Assembly (NCBI RefSeq): GCF_022376445.1
Contig: NW_025955030.1
Location: 124,001 to 188,000, forward strand
Origin: Fomitopsis serialis
Lineage: Eukaryota > Basidiomycota > Agaricomycetes > Polyporales > Fomitopsidaceae
DNA length: 64,000 nucleotides
Direction of reading: 5' to 3'
Below, one piece after another: positions 49,471 through 63,199 of this stretch. The notes under the pieces are model-generated. The model was not told where the DNA came from. It ran no database searches and saw only the letters and a list, made by a program, of their open reading frames with translations. Position 1 is the first letter of the stretch. Each line of letters opens with the position of its first letter. Made by a program: the position numbers and the translations under genes.

Positions 49471-51780
49471 ATGCTCGCCCGCCCGCTGCTAAGGTCTCTC
49501 TCCCTCGGCCATTCCCGCCCCCATCTGCTCCTCCTCGTCCACCTTCGTACATGCACACCCGCTGGCATGTCATCCGTCCGCCACTCCTCCGCAGAACCCG
49601 CCCCCGACCGTCCCGAGAAGAGACCCCGTCTGGACGACCCCGAGCCGGCCATGCACATCTCCATAGAACCATCCGCACCGGTTCCCGTCGACTCTGACGC
49701 CGTCGACATCGACTCGGGGCCAGCCGACTATGCGCGCAATCCTTCACCAGACTCGCGCCTGCCCGCACGGCCGGCGCACGGACAGGCACCCGAGAACTTA
49801 TCGAAGAGAGCGAGAGCAAAGGCTAAGCGTAGGAAGAATAGGCATCTGCTTCCCGAACCCTATACCGGAGAGTGGATAGTAGCTCACGAGGTCGACAAGC
49901 TCCTCGGCGAGGACATCATCGACCAGGCTGTAGCCGAGTCGAGCGAGTGGGACTCCCGTTCCAGGACAAGAATTCTTGTGTGCTTGACGTCACTGTCTCG
50001 CGTCTCTCATCTACTGGTATGTCTTCCGTTCGTCAACACCCGCCTCTGGACACAAGTTCAATTCTCCTTCAGTCCTGCACTAATCTCCTTGACATCCCTC
50101 ACATCTGACTGCCTCGTTTACTCCAGGCGACTCCCTCTCCATTGCACCTGCGCCTCACAAGCCATGGGTCATCGTCACACCTCATGCCCTCCCTGGCGAG
50201 AAGATCCGCGTCCGCGTTTACCGCCATAGTCGCATGGTATCTTACGCCGACCTGCTCGAGGTCATCGAGCCAAACCCGGAGTGGAGAGACATGTCTCGTG
50301 TGCGGTGTAAGTATTTCGGAAAATGCAGCGGGTGTCAGTATCAGGTATGTAACGTAAATCTGAAGCCGGTATGGTCGTTTCAACCGGTGTACGATCTAGA
50401 TGCTCTCCTATGAGAAACAGCTCGAGCTGAAACGCGAGGTCGTCATCCGTGCATTTGAAACCTTCTCAGGTATGGTGCTCCGCCATTCACGAGTCTGACC
50501 AAGACCTGAGATTTGTGCACCTCGGACAGGCCTACCACCCTCCGCCGTGCCAACTGTGTCACCTACTTTCGGCTCGCCCCTGCAGTATAACTACCGCACC
50601 AAAATTACGCCTCACTTCGAGGCACCACCAAAGACTGCTCGAATGTAGCACACAAACCTGAAGTTGGCCATTCCAACCCTCCTGACTGGCTGAAGATTGG
50701 TTTCAATGTCGTCGGAACGCGGAAAGTCATGGATATCGAGGTAAGAACGGACGATGCCTGTGAGCGGACGACTGCCCGACATTGACACTGTATGCAGGAA
50801 TGTTCCTTGGCGACGGAAACGATCAATGCAGCCTACAAGCCGATCCGCGAACAGGTTATAGAGTGAGCCGTTTCTTAGTCGCCCATACTTGCGTGCTGAA
50901 CGATGTTTGCGTAGTAACATCTACCAGTACAAGAAGGGTGTATCCCTTTGTCTGCGGGATTCTCTGGAGCGTACACCTCTCCCGAGCGGTAGTCCTATAC
51001 CATCTCGTAGCCCATCGCCGAGGCTGGTACCACTTGTCGTACAGCAGAACCTCCCCTCGCCCCACCATCACCCAGGCGCTCCGCTGTCCCGCCCGACGAA
51101 AAGCACATTTGCACCACGGACCACAAAGACATGGTGCGCGAGCGCGTCGGCGACAACTCTTCGAGTTCAACGCCTCGGCCTTCTTCCAAAACAACAACTC
51201 CATCCTCGTCCCCCTCACCTCCTATGTTAACTCCTCCATCTTCGACCGTATCGCGCCCGTCCCCTCCAGCTCCTCCGCGCCCGCTTCGCCACCCCGCCGC
51301 GTGCCGACGCACTTATTGACGCTACTGCGGCAGCGGCCTCTTCGCGATCACGCTCGCGCAGCGCTTCTACAGGGTCGCGGCATCGAGCTCGCGCCCGAGT
51401 CGATCGAGGCCGCAACGCAGAACGCGGCGCTGAACCGCCTCCGCCCCGCGCAGTGCACGTTCCTCAAGGGCGACGCGGCGGACATCTTCCGCACCGTCGC
51501 AGACTTCCGCGCGAGCGCACCGCGCTCGTCATCGACCCCCCGCGCAAGGGACCGACGAGCATTCATCGAGCAGATGCTCGCGTTCGGGTGCGAGACCGTC
51601 GTGTATGTGAGCTGCAACGTGCATACGCAGGCGCGGGACATCGGCATGATCCTGAGAAAGAGTGGGCAGAAGGGCGTGGGCCCGGACAAGAGAAAGTACG
51701 TGTTGGAGTCTTTGAGGGGCTTCGATCTCTTCCCCCAGACGGCGCACGTCGAGTCGGTAGCCGTACTGCGTCTTGTATAA
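49471..51780 (+). CDS. TRM2: tRNA (uracil-5-)-methyltransferase Trm2
   Basis: Makes ribothymidine at position 54 of tRNA using S-adenosylmethionine. Order: an N-terminal presequence-like stretch, a basic KRARAKAKRRKNRH, the region EKIRVRVYRHSRMVSYADLL, a Cys cluster (CKYFGKCSGCQYQ) as in iron-sulphur RumA/TrmA relatives, and YEKQLELKREVVIRAFETFS. The N-half continues YRTKITPHFEAP, and FEFNASAFFQNNNSILVPLT precedes the methyltransferase core (DAYCGSGLFAITLAQRFYRV after repair, AGIELAPESIEAA, ALVIDPPRKG). The catalytic VVYVSCNVHTQARD and the end SVAVLRLV complete it. Two in-frame Met starts (49471 and 49567) bracket a basic hydrophobic segment. Several one-base losses break the core, mainly 51310-51390 and 51525-51565. 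Confidence 0.92.
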
Positions 51781-52141
51781 CCGCATTTCCACTGCGATCA
51801 TTTTCAAGGCCGGGGCCAAATCACTCTTTCGTATACTTATCCTGGCATGCTGCCATTCGAGTCGCATAATGCATCAGGCACCGCTAGTTTACACCACATA
51901 TAATTCGGCATCTGGTACCAATCTGGCACTGCTGGTCCTCATCGCGGGGAGCGTTCCTAGTGGTATATCAATTATACAGTCATGATGTGCGTAGGCTAGA
52001 GAACAGCTGGTGGTATCTAACAGTAGTGTATGAATGACATGCATGTGCGGATGAGTGCGGCGCGACCGGGAGGAGGGAGAGAGTATAAAAAGCAAAGGAA
52101 TGGCGTGGGGTCAAAGTACGAATACAAACAAAAGTCACATC
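51781..52141. other. Convergent intergenic, 0.36 kb
   Basis: Lies between the stops of TRM2 (+) and the dynein tail gene (-). I looked here on the minus strand for a continuation of the dynein reading frame and found none. It appears to hold only 3' UTRs. Confidence 0.6.
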
Positions 52142-55100
52142 CTAGAACCTCCGCGGGGCCCCCACCAGGCCTTCTATCGATTGGTGCTCGAGGTCGTTCC
52201 GCGCCTTCAAGATCGTTGCATGCATATCCTTCATCGCATTGCCCAACTTAACACCGAACCGGCTGAGGATGTCCCGCTGCCACGCGTCGTACTTGGCGTT
52301 CACCCGCGCCTGCACCTGCTCGTAGTCGATTACGCACACGCCGAACGACTTCTGCGTCTCTGATGTGTCGAAGGTAGACCGCGCCTTCTTGATCTCCGTC
52401 AGCAGCTGCTGCCAGTTCGCGAGCGAGTCCCCGAGTCGCGAGAAGACGTATTCGGCTTCGAGGTCCCATAGCGACTGGAACTGCAGCCATTTCGCGACGT
52501 ACTCCCTCAGTTGCTGAACTTTCTGCTCGATGAGCAGGAACGGTCTCTCCAAGGTTGCATCGGTGAAGTGCGTCAACTGCACAGGGAGCACATCAGAGGC
52601 GTTGTGTAGATGTAAGCTGCAGTACCAACCAGAGATGTGTATGTTGCTTCTGTTGTTGTGTGTCCCTGCATTTGCAATCCAATCTCGTACCGAGAGCTTT
52701 GAATTCTCCGAAGACGACACACGACGCCTGCACAATCCCCGTAAGCAATAGAATACTCGCGATGTTCAGCAGCATCAGCTACCTAGCCAGTCATGCAATT
52801 GCCGGGTCCAGTTCTGCCGCGCGTGTTCGATCGGTGGATCCAAGAAGATGAGTTGGTTTTGGATTCGGATTTCATGCACAATCGGCTTCAGGGTCAGGAT
52901 TCCCTCGACAGGCTGATGTATGGTTCAGGAAGCTGAAAGCCAGAAGCAAGGGGTTTACTCACCTTCTCTTCTTTCACGCGCTTGTCCCCACGACGCTTGT
53001 TCGTGATGTCCCTCAATACCAAGGGTTCACGACGTCCATCCGCCTCTTCGTTCCTGTCGAACTCTGAGCACCAGAGTTGAATCGTTTGGACCAAACGCTG
53101 CAATAGGATTCCCTCAATGCGTTGATCGAGCTCAGCCACCCAGTGCTCGAGGTTGGCATATCCCTCGAGATTGAGTCGGTCGATCTAACCAATCATCAGC
53201 ATGCAAGTAGGCTTATGCCTACGCGGGCCGCTTACCGCAGCTTGGATCTTGCTAAGGAGCTCACTAAAGCTTCGGTCGTGTAAGGCAGTCGAAAGCTCTT
53301 CCACGGCTCGCGTTATATCTTTGTACAGATCGATGACATTGTTTGTCTTGTCCTGTGGGCTGGTTGGTGCCGTATCATTCGTCACGATATCGAGGAGCTC
53401 ACCTGCAAGATGACACAACACTAGCGAATTCTCGGACAAATTGGATGTGTCGGTTGTCTGAGCGTCCGACTCGAACATACCGCGCCGTGTCGTACTGATT
53501 GACAAAGTGATCCCAGCGAATGTTCATGCCTGTACGAATCATCAGTGTGGTCGTGCATCAATATAGTTGGCTACTCACCCCGTGTGACCATCCGCTGGGC
53601 TTCATTCCGATATTCAGCAACGAGCCACTCGATACCTTGTTGTTCTCGACGAGGTCGAGGGTCTGCCCGTACGTCCGAACTGTCTCCATAAGACTGACGG
53701 CATGGGGGTACACGCGTTCGCATCCTTGGCCATGTTTGTATCGCGTGAGGTACCTGGAAGTTCTGCCACAACAGATTCCTGACTTCCTTGAACAGCGTGA
53801 TGATCTGCGGGTCGAAGTTGACTGCAAGTTGGAACCCCCCCACGTAACCGGACGATCTCGAACAACCGGCCGTTGACTCCCATGTCCCGTCGGTTGATGT
53901 CGTGCATCCAAGCGTCATAGACAGGCCGGGTGTCCAGCTTCTTGCGGAATGCTGCACTTTCCGACTGCAATTTTGACCCTCAGCGTACAGCTCCCAGCCC
54001 TTGCCCAAGACTCCTCGACACGCTTCATGTACGTCTGCAGTTGTCGATCAATTGGCGGCCCAGATAATGCGCCGGATATTGGTGGCAGGTCGCGCATCTG
54101 CGACATGTGTAGCTTCTGAGAAACGATATGTGTCTTGAACTGCAGCAGAGTCAGTCTGGCAACATAATACATAAGTAGGCGCGTACCTTATCGTGCAACG
54201 CTTGATGTCCTCCTTCACGAGTCGATCAGCTGTGTCTGGTACTCTTGAATGGCACCACGGATCTGAAAATACGGTCAGCGGGTTCCTTCGCGTTAACAGG
54301 GCCACTGACCTTCGGCCGCACGAACAATGCGTTGAACTTTGAGAAGACACGGAACATCTCATTGGCATTCCGCGCGGTCCCTAGCGATCACGCAATCGCG
54401 CGATATCTGGTTCTCGACGCGTGCGACACGCTCGTTGTACGCGTTCTCCGCTGCCACCCATATCTCGCTCCCTCTGCGCACAGTCAGCACCCTGACCACA
54501 ACCTGAGACGACGGAATACTACGCACCGACAGAGACATCGAGGACATCAATCCGCTTCATGACCTCGTACGCCTCCTTGACTTCCGCCTCCATATCCACT
54601 CCGCCAATCTCCATACCGACACCTCCCAGGCCCTTCGTGGGGCCGGTCATGACGGCAAGCTGCTCGTGCTGCTTGCGCCAGTCTCTGAGGTACCGGCAGC
54701 GGTCCTGCAGCTTCGCGTGGGCAGGGACGACTTTGATGGGAATGAACCGCTCCATCCGTTTCCGGGTGACTTCACGGGCGACGTTGGTGAATTCCTTGAT
54801 GTTGTCGTCCCATGTCCGGAAGATCTCCATGGTCTGCGAGAGCAGGCGTTCGAACGTCTCGTAGGGCATGTACAGCAGACGGTGCGAGGTGAGACTCGAA
54901 GGAGCTGGTCGTTGAAATCGCGGGAGATAGCTTCGACGAGAGGCAGCGCACGCCGAATGGGATAGGGGACAGCTTCAGCTTGCGGTTGATGTGGCCGAAG
55001 ATCATGATGAGAGCTTCGTTGATCTTGTCTAGGTCAGTGGCGGACAGCAGTTCGTTCAACGGGAAATCCTTCATAGCTGATTGTACTTGTGGACTGCGGC

Positions 55101-56692
55101 AAGTGAGTTTCATATTAGGACGCTCGTAGGATAGGGCTTACCGGTGTCCGTTGCGTCTTCAAGCCTGTGTCCGTCATGAAACTGACCGTTGCATGGAACC
55201 GTTTGGCGTTACGCAGACACTCCATCACTATGTTGACCTCCTCACTCCGGAGCTGATTCTCGATGCCCTCGAGAGCCCTCTCTAGACTGAGCCAGAAATT
55301 GATCTCCTGGGAGGCGGTACCAGACGAGACATCTCGTGACAGCTTCGTCACGGTCTGAATAGACTTGATCCACTGGTTTACGTGCGAGTGAAGCGTGTTG
55401 AGGAAAGTGCTGTCGTTCAGTAGTTTTGACGGAATGTCGGAAATGCTCGGTCGCCGGCCGTCCGCTCGAGCCTGCTCGACGGTCCTTTGGATGATAGGAT
55501 GGATGACGAGGTGTGTTTCGGGAATCTCGACGTTCTGCTGCAAATGAAGTAGAGATAGCTCCAGTTCCGCGAACTTCTTCTTGGTCATCGGGATACCTGA
55601 CCTATCATCAGCAAGGGCGACTACACACCAGACGTGTACATACCCATCTTGGAGTCTCCGCCGTCTTTCCCTCCATGTCGAGCACCAACAAAGGCCTCGA
55701 ACCAGGGCTTCACCGCGTAGCTAACTACGGAGTGCAAGCTCTCATACGGCGTATCTTCTCCACCGAAAAGGTTCAGAACATGCAACTGAGTTGAAAGCGA
55801 CGCTGTGGCATCCAGGATGGGGCCCCGCTTGATGATAGCAATAGTCATAACATGAGTCGAGTCGTAAGTCATCTGCAGCGTTAGCTTGTATGTGTAGGTC
55901 GGCGGGGCGTCCTCTGCAGGCAATGGTTACACGAGCGAACGGGCTGAGCAACGCAGTCAGCGCACCTTCGGCCTCGTCTTTCTTCTTCACGACGTATATC
56001 ACACCGCCCCCCTCGCCGGCAAACCGGTGAACGCGCTCGTCGAACTCGTCATCGAACAGCGACTCGAGCTCTACTGGGGATGCACCAATCATGGCTGGTA
56101 ACAGGGCAAGCATGTACGTCCGGAGGACAGCGGGGTCAAACGTGGAAGCAGGACCGTCTGACAAGCCATCATGAAGGATCCCGTTGCCATTTCCATTCCC
56201 GTTAACGTGTGCGACGCCGTTGGGCGTGGAATAGGGCGGTATTGGAGACTCGATTGCGGCCATCGGCTGTGGCGGTTCCTTGGGCGCAAGGGACTCGTTG
56301 GACGAACCGAAAGCAGAAGATGGCCGGGACCGCGAAGACGAGCGACTGGACCAAGAAAAGACGCGGGGCAACGGCTTGCGATGGCCCGAGAAGTAGTGCT
56401 GCAGGGGATACATGTCGGTCAACAGGTCTGAACCACGGCCTGCAGCGCTTACTTACCTGCGAGGAGGTTGAGGGACACGCGCTGAGAGTATGGTACACGC
56501 GTGGGCGGGTTCTCCGGGGCGGGTGAAGAAGAGGAAGAGGGCGGCGGGGCAGGTGCTGGCGGAGGAGCTGCGAGCTGCAGAAAGAGGCAAGTTGCCCGAC
56601 GCGTAGCGCGATCACACCTGCACCGCCGGCGCTAATCCCAGACGGGTCTCTTCGGGAACAGCGCGACTCTCTTCCCCCCGCTCACCCGCCAT
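52142..56692 (-). CDS. DHC1: Cytoplasmic dynein heavy chain, N-terminal tail only
   Basis: Encodes the dimerising, cargo-binding tail of cytoplasmic dynein heavy chain and stops before the linker and motor. It has the N-terminal [20 protein letters not shown] with [20 protein letters not shown], then [36 protein letters not shown] and [18 protein letters not shown]. Next come [41 protein letters not shown] and [20 protein letters not shown]. The final exon holds [20 protein letters not shown] and [20 protein letters not shown], then [20 protein letters not shown] and a stop at 52142. All this aligns with roughly the first 1,150 residues of ordinary dynein (DHC_N1). No AAA module is encoded nearby. 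Start: ATG at 56692 ([12 protein letters not shown], then intron), or less likely 56422 ([10 protein letters not shown]). Some one-base frame breaks occur, for example near 54955. Confidence 0.88.
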
Positions 56693-57335
56693 GCCTCGCA
56701 GACTAAAAGTGCCCCTCGGGCCCTCGCGCCTCTCGAAGGTCCTCGACATCCTCAAGAAGGAGCCACGCCCACAGCTCGACACCGTAAAGAGCCTGAGGCT
56801 CACGCTGGCGTTTCGGAATGACCACTTTGGGGCGAGGTGCGTTGGTATTCTGGACAGTCCTGTCTTGCTCGTACCATTCATGCATGAGCACCGCAGGCAT
56901 TTTGTGAAGGAGGACCTGCGTAGAATACGCTTCGTGAACCCCAACATGGACATCCAGGTCAACAAGGTCCCAAAGACCCCCGAAGAGCAATGGCCACCGG
57001 AACTGCAGGTCGAGTTCCGTGAGTACTATGTCCATGGCAGCTAAACAGTGTTGTCGCCCTCCATGAGGTCTCTGGACTGACTGTACGATTATGTAGACAA
57101 TGGGACCACTCAAACGATCAATATGGACAAGAAGTGGTCCTCTTCCATATTCCAGGAGCTTATGGATTTGGCGGGTGGTACTCCCTGGCAGCGGTGGAAG
57201 AAGAAAAGGACAGCAGCTGGTCTACCCATTGTCGACCCTCCGACGCCGAAGGCTCCAAAGCCACCAAAGAGTATCGAGGACATCCTCTTTGATCCTAACA
57301 GGCCGAAGACCGGCGCAGCTGCCATCCTTCCATAG
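56691..57335 (+). CDS. MRP49: Mitochondrial ribosomal protein, MRP49/L51-S25-CI-B8 type
   Basis: Protein of the mitochondrial ribosome with the thioredoxin-like L51/S25/CI-B8 domain; it best resembles yeast Mrp49 (large subunit mL61). Exon 1 starts [20 protein letters not shown] and contains KSLRLTLAFRNDHFGAR. Exon 2 starts after the acceptor at 56895 with HFVKEDLRRIRFVNPNMDIQ, and exon 3 gives NGTTQTINMDKKWSSSIFQE. The GAR-x-F ... F-x-NP-x-M pattern is the family signature. A C-terminal extension rich in Pro and Lys (PTPKAPKPPKSIEDILFDPN) goes beyond yeast Mrp49. Its ATG overlaps the ATG of the dynein tail gene on the other strand. No frameshift. Confidence 0.85.
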
Positions 57336-57450
57336 CACCGTTCGTAATGCTACAGTATCATTGGTAATGGAGTCCATTGCATGCAAGACCGGGGTCGCAT
57401 TAGTGTGGTTCTACACTGACTGTTCGTGGGGGTCGTGATATAAACGTCGC

Positions 57451-58520
57451 TCATTCGGCTATCCACCCTGCAATCCATATGAACAATCCTATCCCGACCA
57501 GCAAGCCTGCTATGTCGTCAAGGAATATTCCACCAATTTGCAGGTACGCCATGCCGTTCGTGATAATAGATGGCAGCGGAGGTGGTAAGTGCGGTAGCGC
57601 AAGGGCTAGCAGCATAGGCGGCTGCGGCGTATCCTGGATGCAAACAAGTCAAGCCGGGAGAGAGGACGGGGCACGGAGATGACACTCACCACCCTAGAGA
57701 ATATCCGCCACGAATGTAGAGCGAGCGTGAGAGCACTGAAAGCCCAGAAGAAAGGCTTCGGAGGGTCAGTCTTCGTACAAGGATGCGCAAACGTTACATC
57801 GACTCACTACTGGCTGTACTCCCCACCCATCACTCGGACTCTTCCATCCCAGCTCCGCCCACCGTCTCCATACACTATCGGACAGCAGACGATGTGTCCG
57901 AGTCTCGAATACATCTGGCTCTCTCCAGAGCACAAAGTAGATGAGCAGCATCCACGCCGCCGTCAGGTGTATGAACGGCAAGAGCTTCTGCAGGCGCGTT
58001 TTGGGTTTGGCGGCGGCGACTTTCTGTTGCGGTATGCCAGGCATGCCACCAGGCTGAGTCATGCTGGCCATCATGGCAGCCAGCGGGTCCTCTCCCGGAG
58101 CAGAGGACGGTAGGGAAGGGAATGCGCCCGAAGCAGTCAGGGCTTCACGAAGCTGTCTCATCTGTTCCTCCTGCGAGGGAGGCAGCGGTGCACCAGCGCG
58201 GGTACCGGACGCCTGGGGCTTTGGTGCAGGTCGGGGAGCGGCTGCTGTCGATGTCGGCGTGGGCCTTGGCATGCTGGTTTGCTCCCCGACGAAGCTCTCC
58301 AGAGTGGGTCTGTTCGTGGGCAGCGGTGCCAGCGGAGGGTCTGTACATGTGGCGGGGATGAGGTGACGCGACAGGCGGGCCAGCGATGTATACATACCAT
58401 CGTGCAGATAGGCAGACGCATCCTCGCCGCGCGCGGAGGAGGTGAGCCTTGCGAGACGGTCGCCGCCGCGAGCGAGGATGGCCTGTCTGCGAGCCTGTGC
58501 CTTGCTGCCGCGGATGACAT
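57451..58520 (-). CDS. GET2: GET complex subunit Get2-like
   Basis: ER membrane receptor subunit that receives tail-anchored proteins from Get3. The start at 58520 (MSSAAA) leads, after restoring one base near 58504, into the conserved basic motif KAQARRQAILARGGDRLARL, the type that contacts Get3, then TSSARGEDA. A Pro/Ala-rich linker follows, with ESFVGEQTSMPRP and a Met/Gln/Gly-rich segment near MMASMTQPGGMPG. Three membrane spans come last: LPFIHLTAAWMLLIYFVLW, FFWAFSALTLALHSWRIF and IGGIFLDDIAGLLVGIGLFI. It ends AGWIAE at 57451. Introns are near 58400 and about 57630-57690. The assignment rests on the Arg-rich motif plus the three C-terminal helices. Confidence 0.8.
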
Positions 58521-58652
58521 GGTGGTTTCGTGCAGTCGTACACGGAGGACGAGCCGCCACCGCGCTGCAACAGCCACAAACAGCGCCCGTCCTCGCGCTC
58601 CCGCTCGCGTGCATAGCGTCCTCCAACGTGTTCCTTCATCTCCGCTACCACC
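58521..58652. promoter_or_regulatory. Divergent promoter, GET2/ArfGAP
   Basis: Only 132 bases separate the diverging starts, so regulatory elements for both genes must lie within this short gap or inside the first exons. Confidence 0.5.
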
Positions 58653-60017
<1,365 letters not shown>

Positions 60018-60178
60018 GGTACCGCTACTGTAGATTCCTTTGTGTGCACGTTGTGTTTTGTCAGTCTCGTTCTTATATCAGTGGGATTGGATTCCCTGTC
60101 ATTTGTTTGTATATTGCTACCACACTCAACGGGAGAGGATGTCCAAGTGGGAAATGCTCTCAACTGTACTTGCGTGAA

Positions 60179-62998
60179 TCATGCTAAACCAAGATCCTAC
60201 GCAGTTTCGATTGATGAGCTAGTTCCGTGGCCAGGAAATATGTCACCGTACCTTTTCGATGAGCCGCTCGCAATGGGATGATACGAATTCTTGCTCGCCG
60301 TGAAGTATTCACGGCCAGGTCCCGGTCGACCTTGCTGACGTCCCTAACACCGGGCGGCAGAACTTCATGCGTCCCTTGACGACGCCGGTGCCGTCCTCGC
60401 CCGTGACCCACTTGGCCGCCTCGGGCGCGAGCGTCTTCGCCGCGGACGACTGGGGTCGAGGAACGCGACCTCGTAGAAGCGCAGCCGGATCTCGGCGTTC
60501 GTCGTCGTGGAGAACTTGTAGAGGCTGCCGAGGAGCGTGACATGCGTGGCGGGCAGGGCGGGGTAGCTGTGGAGGCGTTCGAGGAAGACGACTATGCAGA
60601 TGGGCCGCGCGTTAGCAAGAAGTCCGGTCATGGAAGGAAAGCGACACACCGATCTGGTTGGAGCCGAAGCCCTCGAGGTCGGACTCCGTGAAGGGCAGGT
60701 TCGATACGTCGCTGGTGTGCGTGAGGCATCCCATTGGCGGCGAGCGCGTACGATTGTTCGGCGAGCGTCACGTCGTACTGCATTTTGACGGGCAGTTCTG
60801 TGCCCTCTCCGTAAAGCCAGCCCTGACGGCCATGTCAGCACGACAGATCCGCCTACTGGTGACACAGAGACCCACATCCCAGTCGATGCTGTCCAACGCC
60901 TTGATCTTGTCTTTGTTGTGGGCCTCGTAGTAGCATACAATGCGACTTCCACTCGGCAGTGGTGATGCTCTTGCCCAGTACGTCGCCGCATAGTCGTAAC
61001 ATACGGAAGAAACATCCAGCCCGCCCAGAGTCTGTTCTGCAGCCCCATCCAATCTCAGAACCATGCCAAATCCCAGGCCGACGTACCAGGTGCAGAATCA
61101 GGTTCGACCCCTTCTCGTACGGGACTTTGCTGTACGCGTCATCCGGGTCCTCGCCCTTCTCGAAGTCAATCACAGGCGCTGGTACTTCGGCCGGTCCTTG
61201 TACAGCTCGAGGTCGTCCTTCAAAGACTTGTACCCGATCAGGTAGTTGAAGCCGCGCTCGGCGGGCCCGTGCAGCAGCTGCAGGATCAGCCGCTCCATCC
61301 ACGTCGTCCAGCCTTCGTTCAGCCAGAAGTGGGTCGAGTGCGCTTGTCTATGTAAATGTCCAGTGGGTCAGTGAGACGCGTGAGTCGGGGTGACGGGGTT
61401 GTTACGTTACACCGTTGCCGAACCATGAGTGAGAGAGCTCGTGGACCACGACATCGACCTGCCAGTCCGTCAGCAACCACATTCGACCGTTAATCAAGGT
61501 GTTAGACGTACTAGCGAACGATCGCCGACGAGGAGTGCTGTAGAAGCTCATGTGAGGATGAGGCTAGAGCTTGGTAGATGAATCTTACTTGGCGTGAGGA
61601 ACGTCAAACATGCGTTTTCCTGTAACCCTTGTCTGAACAAGCCGAGTATGCTGCGGAAGCCACTGCTACCATTCCACCGTACGGGAACGAAGGGGGCAGA
61701 ACGAGTACGTCGTACACACCAAATCTGTACGGCGGAAGCACGGTCTCCGCCTTCAACATGAAGCTCGTGGTGTGTCAGACAAACGCTCGTGCTGACAAGA
61801 CAGACGGCGGAGCGCACTTGTTGATCGCATCGCCGAACTCCCAGTACGCAGCGTCGACGAACTCGGGCTCGGCCACACCAGCGCCACTCTGCCTCGATCG
61901 TGGCACGCGGTAGCACATTGCCTGCCGCGATGGCATAAGTAGGACGGGCACTGGCTAGAAAGAGAAGGTTAGACGTCACTGTTGGTCCAGTCAGTCCGTC
62001 GGCCCGCGCCTTCAACACATGGCGAGTCAGCGGTTGATTGGACCGCCGGACGCAGTAGACTCGACGGCCAGCTGAGCCAGGCAGCGCGACTTTGGCTACG
62101 GCGGCCAGGAGCGGCACTTGTCCGGATCACTGGTCGACGTCCTATGGCACTTTTGTGCGGGCTAACAATAGATAGTGTGGATGCGCACCTGGTTGTAGGT
62201 GTAGGTCACGACGTCCTTGCCGATCACCTTCCCGTCGTGTGCGGGGCCGTCGGAGGGCGGCGAGGCGCGGATGGCGGAGAGGAGGACGGGGATGGTGGAG
62301 CTACGTTCGCGGAGTAGGTCTTGCCATAAATATCAGACCATAGCATCGCGCTGGAAGTCGCTGGATACGCACGATCTTCACGGACGGCGTGTCCTGCAGC
62401 GGCGCGAGGCTCCGCGCGTAGATGGGCTGGCACTGGCTGAAGAGGTAGGGGAAGGTCTTGCCTTGGGTTTGCCTGGCGAGTCGCTGGTCAATGCGGCACG
62501 ACTTGAGGAAATCCACGTACTCCTTGTCCAGCCACTGGAGCGCCATGCAGTCCTTGGTGGTGCTGTAGTGGATCGTGCTCTTGACTGTGTTACCTACTTT
62601 GAGGCCGGACGGCAGGGGCACATGGAGCGCTGCGCCCATAACCGGATGGCTGGGACCCAGCGTGAACTACTTACAGGAAATCGAACTCAATGAGCGCTGT
62701 TCGCGGATGGACATTGTCGGACTGACCTTGACCTCTTGTCTCAACGAACGCCTTGTGCACATCCAGAGCGAGTGCATCCAGACTCAATGAAAGCGGCGCG
62801 TCAGTTATTGATGACTCATATACGACGGGTCGACGCATACACCAGCTCGTCCACGCCGTCCTCCCTCACTGTTAGAGTGTGGGTGACGGATCCGGAGATG
62901 ACCTGCTTGGCCCAGTCGATGGTCCAGTCGAAGTGGACATGTTCTGAGGCGATGCTGGTGTAGTTCGCCTGGGTTGTAGGGTCGACGTCCACTGTCAT
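60179..62998 (-). CDS. Leukotriene A4 hydrolase-like M1 aminopeptidase
   Basis: Bifunctional-family zinc metallopeptidase that removes N-terminal residues from peptides; fungal members also show epoxide hydrolase activity. The start at 62998 (MTVDVDPTTQANYT) opens the beta-sandwich N-domain (HFDWTIDWAKQVISGSVTHT). QTQGKTFPYLFSQCQPIYAR is the LTA4H hallmark. The substrate-binding GGM/ENACLTFLTP spans an intron. The zinc site VVVHELSHSWFGNG (HExxH), encoded near 61437-61475, is followed by the third ligand in NEGWTTWMERLILQ. The C-terminal helical domain includes DIDWD and ALPATHVTLLGSLYKFS and ends ASRLIEKDLGLA at 60179. One-base losses occur near 60266 and 60306 and others are likely in the 60.4-61.0 kb part. 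At least ten exons. Confidence 0.88.
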
Positions 62999-63199
62999 GG
63001 CTTCGTTTTGTATGTCTGCTTCACCTGTTGGGTACGAGAGTAACAAGCAGACGGAGAGGGACTGGAGATCGCACGGCGAATCGATCTCCGATCACATGCA
63101 TGCATCCCTCGATCACTCGCTGCCCGAACGCCACAGGAAACTTTGTTTGTCTATTAGCTCGAGCCCATCCCGTTCAGCATCCATCCACACGCCGCCCGC
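62999..63199. promoter_or_regulatory. Divergent promoter, LTA4H-like/RPA12
   Basis: 201 bases between diverging starts. No TATA box was recognised. Confidence 0.45.
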
